A DNA stretch of 64,000 nucleotides from assembly GCF_002838835.1 (NCBI RefSeq), contig NZ_NHPP01000002.1, forward strand, positions 310,001-374,000. The letters are read 5' to 3'. A model generated the notes under the pieces. The model ran no database searches. It was not told where the DNA came from and saw only the letters and a program-made list of their open reading frames with translations. Shown here piece by piece: positions 16,905 through 25,006 of the stretch (positions are counted from its first letter, which is position 1; every line of letters begins with the position of its first letter). The position numbers and the translations under genes were made by a program. Source of the stretch: Siphonobacter sp. SORGH_AS_0500. GTDB taxonomy: Bacteria > Bacteroidota > Bacteroidia > Cytophagales > Spirosomataceae.

Positions 16905-17180
16905 TCAGGCGGGTTCTTCCCGAAACATTTCATCAATAATCTGAGGTACGTTGGTTTCCCGGACTTCGCCAAGCCAGAGGTTAGCGGGCTGAATGGCGAT
17001 TACGGGACCCTGTTTGCAGCGACTGGTACATTCCATCTCCACTAGTTCAACTTCCCGCTTCAGACCTCGCTCTTTCAGTTCACTTTTAAAGGTGCGTCGC
17101 AGATCTTTCTGGAGTCGGCTGCATTTACTTCCCTCGCAAATCATAATGACCCAGGGACAGGTATCATGTAATTCTCTCAT
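16905..17180 (-). CDS. (2Fe-2S) ferredoxin domain protein, thioredoxin-like fold
   Basis: A 91-aa cytoplasmic protein with the four-cysteine pattern of thioredoxin-like [2Fe-2S] ferredoxins: IMICEGSKC near the N-terminus and MECTSRCKQGPVIAI in the middle. The spacing (CxxxxC then CxxxC) matches the small ferredoxins related to the NuoE C-terminal domain. It probably carries electrons for an unidentified partner. It follows moaA on the same strand with a 78-base gap that contains a candidate promoter (17200-17207). A role linked to molybdenum cofactor or MoaA reduction is possible but only inferred from position. Confidence 0.88.
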   Translation of the reverse strand: MRELHDTCPWVIMICEGSKCSRLQKDLRRTFKSELKERGLKREVELVEMECTSRCKQGPVIAIQPANLWLGEVRETNVPQIIDEMFREEPA

Positions 17181-17199
17181 GGCTGTTACGGATAATAAC

Positions 17200-17207
17200 C
17201 AAAGCTA
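17200..17207 (-). promoter_or_regulatory. Candidate -7 box for the [2Fe-2S] protein gene
   Basis: On the minus strand this reads TAGCTTTG, matching TAnnTTTG. Transcription would start about 10-13 bases before the ATG at 17180. No clear -33 TTG was seen. Confidence 0.4.
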
Positions 17208-17258
17208 TAAATGATCTTTTGTGATTGTGTAGTGAAATGTTGGAAGTGCAGGAACAAA

Positions 17259-18260
17259 TTACCCACCGATGGTGGTCATGGATTCATGGACGGAAGTGCT
17301 TCGCAACTGTTCTGCTTCGTATCCATCTTTGGGCCGATTTCGGAAGGCCTGAATAAACTTAAGTGTAAGTTCTTCGTCCGAAATACCTTTCCGTAACAAA
17401 TCCCGAACGTCCATTACCCCATCGTCGTAAAGGCAGGTTTTCAGCGTTCCCTGTGCCGTCATTCGAATGCGGTTGCAGGTGCCGCAGAAAGTCCGGGAAA
17501 AAGCGGCGATGATGCCAATGTTTCCTTCAAAACCCGGAATCTGGTAATGATAAGCCGTAGAATTGAGCGGATCGATTTGTTTCTGAATATCAGGAAATTC
17601 AGTTTTCAAATGATCCAGAATTCGACGATAAGTCCAATGAAGAATAGGATAATGGGAACCTTCGCCATTAAAAGGCATTTCTTCAATAAATCGAACCGAA
17701 ACGGGATATTTCTCGGTAAGCCGGGCTAGTGGAATCAGGTCTTCAATGTTACGGCCTTCCATGACCACGGCGTTGACTTTTACTTCAAAGCCCGCTTCCA
17801 GTAACTCGTATAGGCAGGCTTCTACTTTGGTAAATTCATCCCGACGAGTAATGTCATAAAATCGCTGCCGATCCAGCGAATCCAGGCTGAGGTTAATCGT
17901 TTTAATGCCTATTTTTTTTAAGTCTGGAATGTATTTTTGAGTGAGAACACCATTGGTAGTAATGGCGATTTCCTCAATACCTTCGATGTCGGATAACTGA
18001 TAGAGAAACTTCGTTAGATCGTGCCGAACGAAAGGTTCACCACCCGTAATACGAACTTTCCGAACGCCCAAGCCTGCCAGCACGGTTGAAATGCGTAACA
18101 TTTCTTCGTAACTCAGCAGTTGTTTTTTGGGCAGATAGGGGATACCCTCTTCGGGCATGCAGTAGAAGCAGCGAAGATTGCAACGATCGGTAACCGCCAG
18201 TCGTAAATACTGGATGGGCCGCCCGTGGTTGTCATAAATGAGAGGGTGAGTTGTTGACAT
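17259..18260 (-). CDS. moaA: GTP 3',8-cyclase (molybdenum cofactor biosynthesis MoaA)
   Basis: Radical-SAM enzyme that converts GTP to 3',8-cyclo-GTP, the first step of molybdopterin synthesis. The N-terminal SAM cluster motif is TDRCNLRCFYCMPEEG (CxxxCxxC). The second C-terminal [4Fe-4S] site is FCGTCNRIRMT with LKTCLYDDG. The protein ends in TTIGG, the conserved di-glycine tail needed for activity. The open frame extends to 18338, but the ATG at 18260 gives the usual start (MSTTHPLIYDNHGRPIQYLR) and leaves 60 bases to the divergent moaD. Length 333 aa is typical. Confidence 0.96.
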   Translation of the reverse strand: MSTTHPLIYDNHGRPIQYLRLAVTDRCNLRCFYCMPEEGIPYLPKKQLLSYEEMLRISTVLAGLGVRKVRITGGEPFVRHDLTKFLYQLSDIEGIEEIAITTNGVLTQKYIPDLKKIGIKTINLSLDSLDRQRFYDITRRDEFTKVEACLYELLEAGFEVKVNAVVMEGRNIEDLIPLARLTEKYPVSVRFIEEMPFNGEGSHYPILHWTYRRILDHLKTEFPDIQKQIDPLNSTAYHYQIPGFEGNIGIIAAFSRTFCGTCNRIRMTAQGTLKTCLYDDGVMDVRDLLRKGISDEELTLKFIQAFRNRPKDGYEAEQLRSTSVHESMTTIGG

Positions 18261-18320
18261 CTTATACAAATAAACGAAAAAAAGCCTCGCTTGTTCCCGA
18301 AGCTTTATCAACTTTGAAAT

Positions 18321-18563
18321 ATGGAATTGACAATACATTTATACGGCATTACCCGTGATATTATGGGAAGCTCAAAAAAAAGCGTCCAGCTTCCCGAAGG
18401 TGCCCGCGTGCAGGATTTATTAGAATTGATTCGCCGGGACTATCCCTCACTGGCTGAACTGAAATCCTTGCTAGTAGCGGTAAACGAAGATTATGCTGAA
18501 ACGGATGTAGTACTGACCGAACGCGATGAAATTGCTCTGATTCCCCCCGTGAGTGGAGGATAG
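18321..18563 (+). CDS. moaD: Molybdopterin synthase small subunit MoaD
   Basis: Ubiquitin-like sulfur carrier, 80 aa, ending in PPVSGG. The terminal Gly-Gly becomes a thiocarboxylate that donates sulfur to precursor Z in the MoaD-MoaE complex. The N-terminus MELTIHLYGITRDIMG and the sequence NEDYAETDVVLTERDEIALI fit the family. The gene starts 60 bases from the divergent moaA, so both share a very short regulatory region. moaE follows 108 bases downstream. The activating enzyme MoeB is not in this window, although a ThiF-type protein (tcdA) lies at 37621-38448. Confidence 0.95.
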   Translation: MELTIHLYGITRDIMGSSKKSVQLPEGARVQDLLELIRRDYPSLAELKSLLVAVNEDYAETDVVLTERDEIALIPPVSGG

Positions 18564-18671
18564 CCTTTGGGGTTTAAAGTTTTGAGATCAGTGTTAGACG
18601 GATCATCCTTTGGGCTTACCTCTAATTTCGACACTGATCGCTAGCAACCAACAACGATTAATAGCAATAAA

Positions 18672-19082
18672 ATGATAGAAATAACCGATCAGCCTATTGA
18701 GGTTCAGAGCTGTATTGACGCGGTTCAATCCGAGCGGGCCGGGGCCGTTGATGTTTTCATTGGCACCGTTCGGAATCATAATAAAAACAAAGAAGTCGTT
18801 CGACTGGAGTTTGAGGCTTTCGATACGATGGCGGTGAAGAAAATGAAGGAACTGGCAGATGAGGCGTCCCGCCGCTGGCCAGTAGAAAAAATTGCTATTG
18901 TTCACCGCAAAGGCGTTTTGGAAATCGGAGCCATTGCGGTGGTAATTGCCGTAGCCACCCCACACCGTAAAGATGCTTTCGATGCCTGCCGTTGGGTGAT
19001 TGATACTTTGAAAGAAGTAGTACCGATCTGGAAAAAAGAGATTTATGAAAATGGAGAAGAATGGCTGGAGGCCCACCCATAG
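18672..19082 (+). CDS. moaE: Molybdopterin synthase catalytic subunit MoaE
   Basis: Large subunit of molybdopterin synthase, 136 aa. It has AVDVFIGTVRNHNKNKEV, LEFEAFDTMAVKKM, HRKGVLEIGAIAVVIAVATP, HRKDAFDACRW and VPIWKKEIYENGEEWL, all conserved in MoaE, including the active-site Lys in the PIWKKE motif. It pairs with MoaD upstream. The spacer holds a T-rich half of the AAACTCAAAAC repeat family (ggggtttaaagttttgag at 18569-18586). A strong terminator follows at 19125. No molybdoenzyme gene was seen in the window. Confidence 0.96.
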   Translation: MIEITDQPIEVQSCIDAVQSERAGAVDVFIGTVRNHNKNKEVVRLEFEAFDTMAVKKMKELADEASRRWPVEKIAIVHRKGVLEIGAIAVVIAVATPHRKDAFDACRWVIDTLKEVVPIWKKEIYENGEEWLEAHP

Positions 19083-19124
19083 TTTAGTTGTTGGTCAATA
19101 GGTATTGGCTTTAGGACCATCGGA

Positions 19125-19150
19125 GACCGCTCAGCGAGCGGTCTTTTTTT
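19125..19150 (+). terminator. Rho-independent terminator of moaDE
   Basis: The perfect 8-bp stem gaccgctc (19125-19132) / gagcggtc (19136-19143) has a 3-base loop and seven T (19144-19150). Confidence 0.92.
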
Positions 19151-19183
19151 GTTACCAGTAATCTTAAATTTTTTAGGAAACTC

Positions 19184-19212
19184 TTGTCAGTTCCAAATCA
19201 TTTTTACCTTTG
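19184..19212 (+). promoter_or_regulatory. Bacteroidota-type promoter of the haem receptor operon
   Basis: TTG at 19184-19186 and TACCTTTG at 19205-19212 are separated by 18 bases and match the -33 TTG / -7 TAnnTTTG pattern. Transcription would start near 19219, on the palindrome at 19220-19234. Confidence 0.7.
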
Positions 19213-19219
19213 TATGAAA

Positions 19220-19234
19220 TTAGATTAAATCTAA
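19220..19234. promoter_or_regulatory. Palindromic operator-like site overlapping the transcription start
   Basis: TTAGATT-A-AATCTAA has perfect 7-bp arms around one central base, placed right after the -7 box. The form resembles sites bound by DtxR/IdeR/MntR-type metal-dependent repressors, and the position suits repression. The regulator identity is inferred. Confidence 0.6.
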
Positions 19235-19264
19235 ATAAATATAATTTGCTCAATTCGTACCTCC

Positions 19265-21523
19265 GTGGCTGTCCATTCAATCATTCGATATGTATTCTTC
19301 TTTAGCCTGACGATTGGTCACGTCTGGGCTCAAACGGGCCGTGTGTTAGGTAAAGTAACCGACGAAAAAGGGGAGGCGGTTGAGGCGGCTTCCCTCGTTG
19401 TGAAAGGCACTGCATACGGTGTCATTTCTGATGAGCAGGGGCGTTATCTTTTCAAAGACTTAAAACCCGGGGCTTACAAAATCCGGGTGAGTCGGGTGGG
19501 GATGAGTAGTCTTGAATTGCCCGTGAAAGTTGAAGGAGGGCAAACCCAAACGCTGGATATTCAACTCAAAACCGAGTATACAAATTTTCAGGAAGTGGTT
19601 GTAACGGGCCAATTTGAGCCTCAGTCACTCAAGCAATCCGTTTTTCAGGTACGAACCATCGATCTGGAACGAATTCAGGCCCGGGCGGCTACTTCGCTCG
19701 TGGGGGTTTTGAATACCGAGCTTGGTATTCGTTTCTCCAATGACATGGCTCTGGGCACGTCCGACATTCAGTTGATGGGGATGACGGGTCGTAACGTCAA
19801 AATTCTGTTGGATGGCGTACCCATGCTTGACCGGGGTGACACCCGCGAAAGCCTCAATCAGATTGATATTAATACCATTGCTCGCATCGAAATCGTAGAA
19901 GGTCCCATGTCGGTATCGTATGGTTCAGATGCACTGGCGGGAGTTATTAATATTATTACCAAAAAACCGGGAGCTGAGAAATTATCTGTGATGGCTCGGG
20001 TGCAGGAAGAAAGTGTGGGGAAAGAATACGAGTTAGGCCGGGGCCAAGGTTCGCATTTAAATAGCTTTGGGGTAACGTGGCAACGAAAAGGCTGGTTTGC
20101 GTCCGTAGGCGGAAGCCGCAATGATTTTGGTGGCTGGCAGGGATATTCTCAAACCCGCACGCCCGATTGGCAGGCTAAAAATCAGTGGTTAGGGAATGGA
20201 ACCCTCGGCTACCGGAACGATAACTTCAGCATTCGCTATCGGCTGGATGGGTTACAGGAAAACATCAAGGCTTTGGGAGCAGCGAATGCTAACACAAATG
20301 TCGCTCGTGACCAGAACTTCATTACCAAACGCCTCATGCATCAGGGGCAAGCCGAATGGAAGGCTAACGACCGTTTGAGTTTGAATGCCATAGCCGCCTA
20401 TACGGATTACAGCCGCCGTACCCAAACGACTCAAATTGATTTAAACACAGGTCGCCGGACGCTTTCGCTTGGGGAAGGGGAACAGGACGTAGCCAGTTTC
20501 GATAACTTCATGTTCCGGGCTACGGCTCAATATCGGCTGAATAATCAGTGGTCGTTTCAGCCGGGCGTAGAGTTGAATCGTGATCAGTCCGCTGGAGCCC
20601 GAATTTCAGCGAATGATGGAATAACCGATCTGGCTTTTTACGTTTCTTCGGAATGGAAACCCGTGGAAGCAATAGTCATTCGACCCGGGTTACGCTTCAT
20701 TCATAACTCCGTGTATCAGGCTCCGCCCGTCATTCCTTCCATTAATACCAAGTTTGCCCTCACGAAAAAACTGGACTTTCGGGCTTCGTACGCACGTGGC
20801 TTTCGGTCGCCAGCTTTGCGGGAATTGTACTTCAATTTTTTTGATGCCAGCCATTCCATTCAGGGTAATCCCAATTTGAAAGCAGAATACTCGAACAGCT
20901 TTAATGGATCATTTTCCTGGGAAATGCTGCGTAGCAAAGCGGGTTATCTAAATCTGGTTCCGGGATTTTTCTATAACGATTTCCATAATCTGATTTCCTA
21001 CGGTAATGATCCGGTTGATCCTCGCATCATGCGTACGGTTAATATCGACCGTTTCAAAACTGCTGGAGGAACCCTGAATACGGTATTGCAATGGAAAGAT
21101 CTGCAAGGCTCTGTGGGTTACTCTTACATCGGTCGTTTCAATCAGCTTTCGACAGATGCCCGCATTCCCGAATTCAACTGGGCTTCTGAAATTAATGCAA
21201 ACCTGATTTACACGGTCAAAAGCATTCATACCAAACTTAATCTCTTCTATAAATACACCGGAAAACGTACCAGTTACCAGACGGCCGCCGATCTCAGTGT
21301 GAAACTGGCCGAAACGGCTGCTTTTCACTGGATGGATTTCTCCATCAGTAAGCCTTTGTTCCGCGTATTGACTCTTAATGCCGGGGTGAAAAATATCCTC
21401 GATGTAACCCGACTCAATAATACCGCTACTGATTCTGGTAGTGCTCACAGCAGTAGCGGTCCGATACCTCAGAGTTATGGACGTTCGTACTTCTTAGGCT
21501 TGACCTTTAACTGGAGCAACTAA
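19265..21523 (+). CDS. TonB-dependent outer-membrane receptor, HmuR-like
   Basis: A 752-aa outer-membrane receptor that probably imports haem or another iron source. It opens with a signal peptide ending near IGHVWAQ, then a carboxypeptidase-regulatory-like domain (GRVLGKVTDEKGEAVEAASL), a plug (VLNTELGIRFSNDM to VEGPMSVSYGSDALAGVIN), and a beta-barrel that ends in the aromatic FLGLTFNWSN. The frame starts with GTG at 19265; no better ATG precedes the signal. The next gene is a HmuY-type lipoprotein 52 bases downstream, the usual partner of HmuR. The promoter and a palindromic operator-like site lie just upstream, suggesting iron control. Confidence 0.88.
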   Translation: MAVHSIIRYVFFFSLTIGHVWAQTGRVLGKVTDEKGEAVEAASLVVKGTAYGVISDEQGRYLFKDLKPGAYKIRVSRVGMSSLELPVKVEGGQTQTLDIQLKTEYTNFQEVVVTGQFEPQSLKQSVFQVRTIDLERIQARAATSLVGVLNTELGIRFSNDMALGTSDIQLMGMTGRNVKILLDGVPMLDRGDTRESLNQIDINTIARIEIVEGPMSVSYGSDALAGVINIITKKPGAEKLSVMARVQEESVGKEYELGRGQGSHLNSFGVTWQRKGWFASVGGSRNDFGGWQGYSQTRTPDWQAKNQWLGNGTLGYRNDNFSIRYRLDGLQENIKALGAANANTNVARDQNFITKRLMHQGQAEWKANDRLSLNAIAAYTDYSRRTQTTQIDLNTGRRTLSLGEGEQDVASFDNFMFRATAQYRLNNQWSFQPGVELNRDQSAGARISANDGITDLAFYVSSEWKPVEAIVIRPGLRFIHNSVYQAPPVIPSINTKFALTKKLDFRASYARGFRSPALRELYFNFFDASHSIQGNPNLKAEYSNSFNGSFSWEMLRSKAGYLNLVPGFFYNDFHNLISYGNDPVDPRIMRTVNIDRFKTAGGTLNTVLQWKDLQGSVGYSYIGRFNQLSTDARIPEFNWASEINANLIYTVKSIHTKLNLFYKYTGKRTSYQTAADLSVKLAETAAFHWMDFSISKPLFRVLTLNAGVKNILDVTRLNNTATDSGSAHSSSGPIPQSYGRSYFLGLTFNWSN

Positions 21524-21575
21524 CGCCTCATCAAAAGCTAGTGACCACATCAAAATTCCTCCTATTTAAAACCCA

Positions 21576-22976
21576 ATGAAGCTCATGAAGAAGCAGTTTT
21601 TATCTCTATTATTCGTCGTAAGCATGGCAGCATTGGTTCCGGCCTGTAAAACCGACGAACCTCCGCTGCCCGATAACACCGTTCAGTTTGAATCGGCTGA
21701 AAAAGGTTTTTCTTCAGATTCTTCTTCCGTTACGGTTCATTTAAATCTGGATCGTGCCGTAACGGCGGCTACCAATGTAGTGGTGGACCTAACCCCAACG
21801 GGTGTTGCCTATGGCACGCATTTTACGACGGCCCCGGCAGCAACCAATAACTCGATTACCGTAACGGTTCCAGCGAACAGTAAAACAGCTTCGATCAAGG
21901 TTACGAAAGTGGCGAACATTTTCCTGACGGGTTCAGAAACGATTGATTTCACCATTAAATCGGCGAATAACTCGGTCATAAATGGTGCTACCGCTACGCA
22001 AAAACTGAAGTTCTCTTCCATCATTTCCAGCGGTTCAGCTCTGAAATTGAACGGTGGAGCAGGGGGAGCCAGTGCGGTTAACTCGGTATTCGTTGATTTT
22101 AGCTCGAATAGCCAGACGGCTGTAGCTCGCAATAGTTGGGATTTAGGGTTTTACAACGGAACGGACTTCCGCGTAATTCTCAATGCTACGACTGGAGCTA
22201 CCGCGAAAGCACTAACCAAAACCGATTTAACGCAGGTAACCGCCGCCGATACTACCGCTCTAGCCAGCGTATTAATTTTAGGAACGGGGCAGGGCACGTT
22301 TGATTTGGTAGATAACATCGACGGTGATCTGAGTAAAACGGTCATCAAAGCCGTGTCTGCTACGGATGCCGAAAATCCGGTATATATCGTGAACCCTGGT
22401 AACGCTGGAACGACGCAGAAACCCTGGTATAAAATTCGAGTGCTTCGCAAAGGAACAGGTTATACCGTGCAATATGCTCGTATCACAGAAACGACGTTCA
22501 AAACGCTGGATATTACCAAAGATTCAAACCTGAATTTTAGCTACATGTCTTTCGCACAGGCCAAAGCGGTTTCTGTAGAACCCACGAAAGCAAACTGGGA
22601 TCTGGTTTGGGGCTTAACGACGTATAAGGCTACCGAGACGATTCCTTATACCTACTCAGATTTCGTTCAGATTAACTACCTGGCGGGCGTAGAGGCAGCC
22701 GAAGTGCTGACCAGTACAGTTAGCTACGATGCCTATGCAGAAGCTAATATTGCCAGCTCTTCTTTCAAGAAAGAACGTAACGTCATTGGTAGCAACTGGC
22801 GTACGTCAGCAGGGCCTGGAGGAGCGGCAGCGGGCGTAAAAACGGATCGTTTCTACGTAGTGAAAGACGCTTCGGGTAACGTTTACAAGCTGAAATTCGT
22901 GAATTATACTTCAACGGACGGCGGCGAACGCGGTTACCCAAACATCGAATATAAATTGGTAAAGAAGGGAAGCTGA
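21576..22976 (+). CDS. HmuY family lipoprotein
   Basis: A 466-aa surface lipoprotein with the signal LFVVSMAALVPACKTDE, where the Cys is the lipidation site. An N-terminal Calx-beta-like region (about 35-150) includes VQFESAEKGFSSDSSSVTVH. The HmuY-type domain (about 150-466) has NSWDLGFYNGTDFRVILN and KANWDLVWGLTTY. HmuY proteins bind haem and pass it to the HmuR receptor, and the gene order here is the same. The haem-ligating histidines of the Porphyromonas protein could not be placed by eye. The extra N-terminal domain makes it longer than classical HmuY. A terminator follows at 23002. Confidence 0.82.
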   Translation: MKLMKKQFLSLLFVVSMAALVPACKTDEPPLPDNTVQFESAEKGFSSDSSSVTVHLNLDRAVTAATNVVVDLTPTGVAYGTHFTTAPAATNNSITVTVPANSKTASIKVTKVANIFLTGSETIDFTIKSANNSVINGATATQKLKFSSIISSGSALKLNGGAGGASAVNSVFVDFSSNSQTAVARNSWDLGFYNGTDFRVILNATTGATAKALTKTDLTQVTAADTTALASVLILGTGQGTFDLVDNIDGDLSKTVIKAVSATDAENPVYIVNPGNAGTTQKPWYKIRVLRKGTGYTVQYARITETTFKTLDITKDSNLNFSYMSFAQAKAVSVEPTKANWDLVWGLTTYKATETIPYTYSDFVQINYLAGVEAAEVLTSTVSYDAYAEANIASSSFKKERNVIGSNWRTSAGPGGAAAGVKTDRFYVVKDASGNVYKLKFVNYTSTDGGERGYPNIEYKLVKKGS

Positions 22977-23001
22977 GTGTCTTTTCAGTATGATTAATAA
23001 A

Positions 23002-23041
23002 ACAAAAGTCCACTGCATAGGAAGGTGCAGTGGACTTTTGT
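23002..23041. terminator. Bidirectional terminator between hmuY-like and EEP genes
   Basis: The 16-bp stem acaaaagtccactgca (23002-23016 region) / tgcagtggacttttgt (23026-23041) has A/T runs outside. It serves the plus-strand lipoprotein gene and the convergent minus-strand gene ending at 23058. Confidence 0.9.
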
Positions 23042-23057
23042 TTTATGAAATCTACTA

Positions 23058-24212
23058 TCAATAGGCATATTCTACTTCAACCGGGAAGTGATCGGAGCCT
23101 TTAATATCTCGGCGAACCTTGTGGCTCAAGACTTTAAAGTGATTGCTATGAAACTGATTATCGATTCGAATAAACCAGGGGCTACGATTAAGGGTAAAGC
23201 CAAATCCGCGGCCAGCCTCTTCAAAACTGTTTTTCAGGTAACGACGGGTTTTTCCGTAGGCAATTCCCGTAGGTACTTCGTTGTAATCTCCACAAAGAAT
23301 AACGGGATAAGGACTGTTTTTAACTATTTTAAGGACTTCTTCAATCTCAGAATTATGAGCAATGAATCCCTCTTTAAGCTTATGTAGAATGGACCTGGTT
23401 TCTGCTTTGGCGACCTTGGAATTTTTGGCCCGAGCTACATTTCCTACCCGAACGCCCATCGAGTAGAGATGAATACTAATAACCCGAATGGTATCCGAAT
23501 CTTTTTTAATGTCCGCCATAACGAATCCATTATGCCCGCCAGCATTCTCAAAAACGTGGTAACTCTGATTAACAATGGGATATTTTGAAAACAAAACGGG
23601 CCCTAAAAACCCCTGGTCGCTTTTCCGAAGATCGCCGCTATACCAATTCAATTCTTTAAAGATCACTTTATACCGATAACCCCTTGTCCGAAGCTGGTCG
23701 TTCAATTTAAATTCGTCAGGTAAATACGAATAATCCCAGCTATAGTATTCCTGCAAACATAAGATATCTGCATTTGAAGATTTAAGCCAGTTTAGCATGG
23801 AGTGTAAAGGGCGAATATCCTTATTCTCCATGTATTCACTGACTCCAAAGGCTGTGGTATTAAACGTAGAAACTCGTAGGGAATGAGAAAGATCCCCGGG
23901 CTGATGACTGGTGTGGAAACCAATGGTGCGAAGCCAGAAAGGCCAACCGGCCAGAAGGAAAATAAGGGGAATCCAGGCCTTTCGAACATTTCTGAAAAAC
24001 CAGAAGACTGTCAGTAAAGCCAGCATCATCATTACCCAGGGCAGAACTAATAATAAAAAGCCAGTGATCCAGTGCGTCCACCAGAGTGTATAACCCAGGG
24101 TGTACCCGATGATCAGGTAAAGACAGAGAGCATAGGTAATCAAAGAAAAAAGAGAGGTGAAAAATCCACCGGTATGATTTCGGGAAGTCATGGAACTCTT
24201 TTTCAAATACAA
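23058..24212 (-). CDS. Membrane-anchored endonuclease/exonuclease/phosphatase family protein
   Basis: A 384-aa protein. The first 110 residues hold three hydrophobic segments (including ITYALCLYLIIGYTLGYTLW and LLLVLPWVMMMLALLTVFWF). An EEP metal-dependent hydrolase domain follows, facing the periplasm. Catalytic motifs are visible: STFNTTAFG, ILCLQEYYSW (Glu metal ligand), ISIHLYSMG, ILCGDYNEVPTG (GDxN) and GSDHFPVEVE (SDH). Such proteins cleave phosphodiesters, either nucleic acids or lipids. The true substrate is unknown. The start may be 24212 or the ATG at 24191 (MTSRNHTGG). It is a single gene, convergent with the hmuY-like gene. Confidence 0.88.
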   Translation of the reverse strand: MYLKKSSMTSRNHTGGFFTSLFSLITYALCLYLIIGYTLGYTLWWTHWITGFLLLVLPWVMMMLALLTVFWFFRNVRKAWIPLIFLLAGWPFWLRTIGFHTSHQPGDLSHSLRVSTFNTTAFGVSEYMENKDIRPLHSMLNWLKSSNADILCLQEYYSWDYSYLPDEFKLNDQLRTRGYRYKVIFKELNWYSGDLRKSDQGFLGPVLFSKYPIVNQSYHVFENAGGHNGFVMADIKKDSDTIRVISIHLYSMGVRVGNVARAKNSKVAKAETRSILHKLKEGFIAHNSEIEEVLKIVKNSPYPVILCGDYNEVPTGIAYGKTRRYLKNSFEEAGRGFGFTLNRSPWFIRIDNQFHSNHFKVLSHKVRRDIKGSDHFPVEVEYAY

Positions 24213-24283
24213 TGAAGGTTGTTTGGAGTGCGTGTAAAAATGGGCGATAAACTTAAAACTCTCGATAGAAAACGAATATAATA

Positions 24284-24314
24284 TTGCTTATGATAAGAAA
24301 AAAGTGTTAATTTG
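24284..24314 (+). promoter_or_regulatory. Candidate promoter of rimP-nusA-infB
   Basis: TTG at 24284-24286 and TTAATTTG at 24307-24314 (one mismatch to TAnnTTTG) are 20 bases apart. A leader of about 120 bases with a hairpin follows. Confidence 0.45.
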
Positions 24315-24330
24315 CATTAGATTTCAACGG

Positions 24331-24361
24331 AAAGAAGAGGGGCCTATCACTCCTCTTCTTT
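24331..24361 (+). promoter_or_regulatory. Leader hairpin upstream of rimP
   Basis: Perfect 10-bp arms aaagaagagg (24331-24340) and cctcttcttt (24352-24361) with an 11-base loop, 83 bases before the rimP start. It could be an attenuator or an mRNA-stability element. In Escherichia coli this operon leader is known to be under NusA feedback; here that is only a possibility. Confidence 0.5.
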
Positions 24362-24443
24362 GTTTATACGAGTTTTTCGTTGAAAATAACAGGTTTAGCC
24401 GAAGGGTAAACGTATCCTGAAAGCCGCCTACTGCTGATGTGGT

Positions 24444-24905
24444 ATGAATCTGAAAGAAAAAATTACAGAGCTGGCTGCGGCCTTATTACCAGACGAAAGT
24501 TATTATCTGGTAGATGTGCAGGTGAGTGAGTCTCGTATCAAGTCAAAAATAACCATTTTGGTAGATAGCGACGCAGGCATCAGCATTGATGAATGTGCCG
24601 CTTTGAGTCGTGAATTAGGGCATCAGATTGAGGAACTGAATTTAATTGAAAATGCTTATACATTAGAAGTATCCTCTCCTGGTGTTGATTTTCCACTGAC
24701 CCAAACTCGCCAATACCAACGGAATATCGGCCGGAAACTTCGTGTTCAGTTCAAAGACGGAAGTGAGAAAATCGGCTTGCTGAATACTGTAAGTGATTCA
24801 GACATTTCGATTACCACGGATGGGACCAAGAAAGAACCAGCCGTAACGCTCGTTATTCCGTATGTCGAGATAAAGAAAGCTCAAGTGCTGGTATCATTTA
24901 AATAA
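24444..24905 (+). CDS. rimP: Ribosome maturation factor RimP
   Basis: Required for assembly of the 30S subunit. The 153-aa product has the RimP N-terminal domain (SYYLVDVQVSE, ITILVDSDAGISIDECAALS, NAYTLEVSSPGVDFPLTQ) and the C-terminal SH3-like domain (KLRVQFKDGSEKIGLLN). EVSSPGxxxPL is the family signature. It is the first gene of the conserved rimP-nusA-infB order. nusA starts 101 bases downstream. The start at 24444 is the first ATG with a good N-terminus. Confidence 0.96.
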   Translation: MNLKEKITELAAALLPDESYYLVDVQVSESRIKSKITILVDSDAGISIDECAALSRELGHQIEELNLIENAYTLEVSSPGVDFPLTQTRQYQRNIGRKLRVQFKDGSEKIGLLNTVSDSDISITTDGTKKEPAVTLVIPYVEIKKAQVLVSFK

Positions 24906-25006
24906 TCCTTAAGTGGGCATTTCGCCAGCCGGGCAAGTCTAATGAAGTTAGGTAGGAATGAACCAAGGCTTCGTGACTGGAAACCAACAAAAACTATGAC
25001 GAACCG

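Noticed and set aside
18261-18320. Molybdenum-cofactor riboswitch between moaA and moaD
   Set aside because: The 60-base space is too short for that aptamer and no matching stems were seen.
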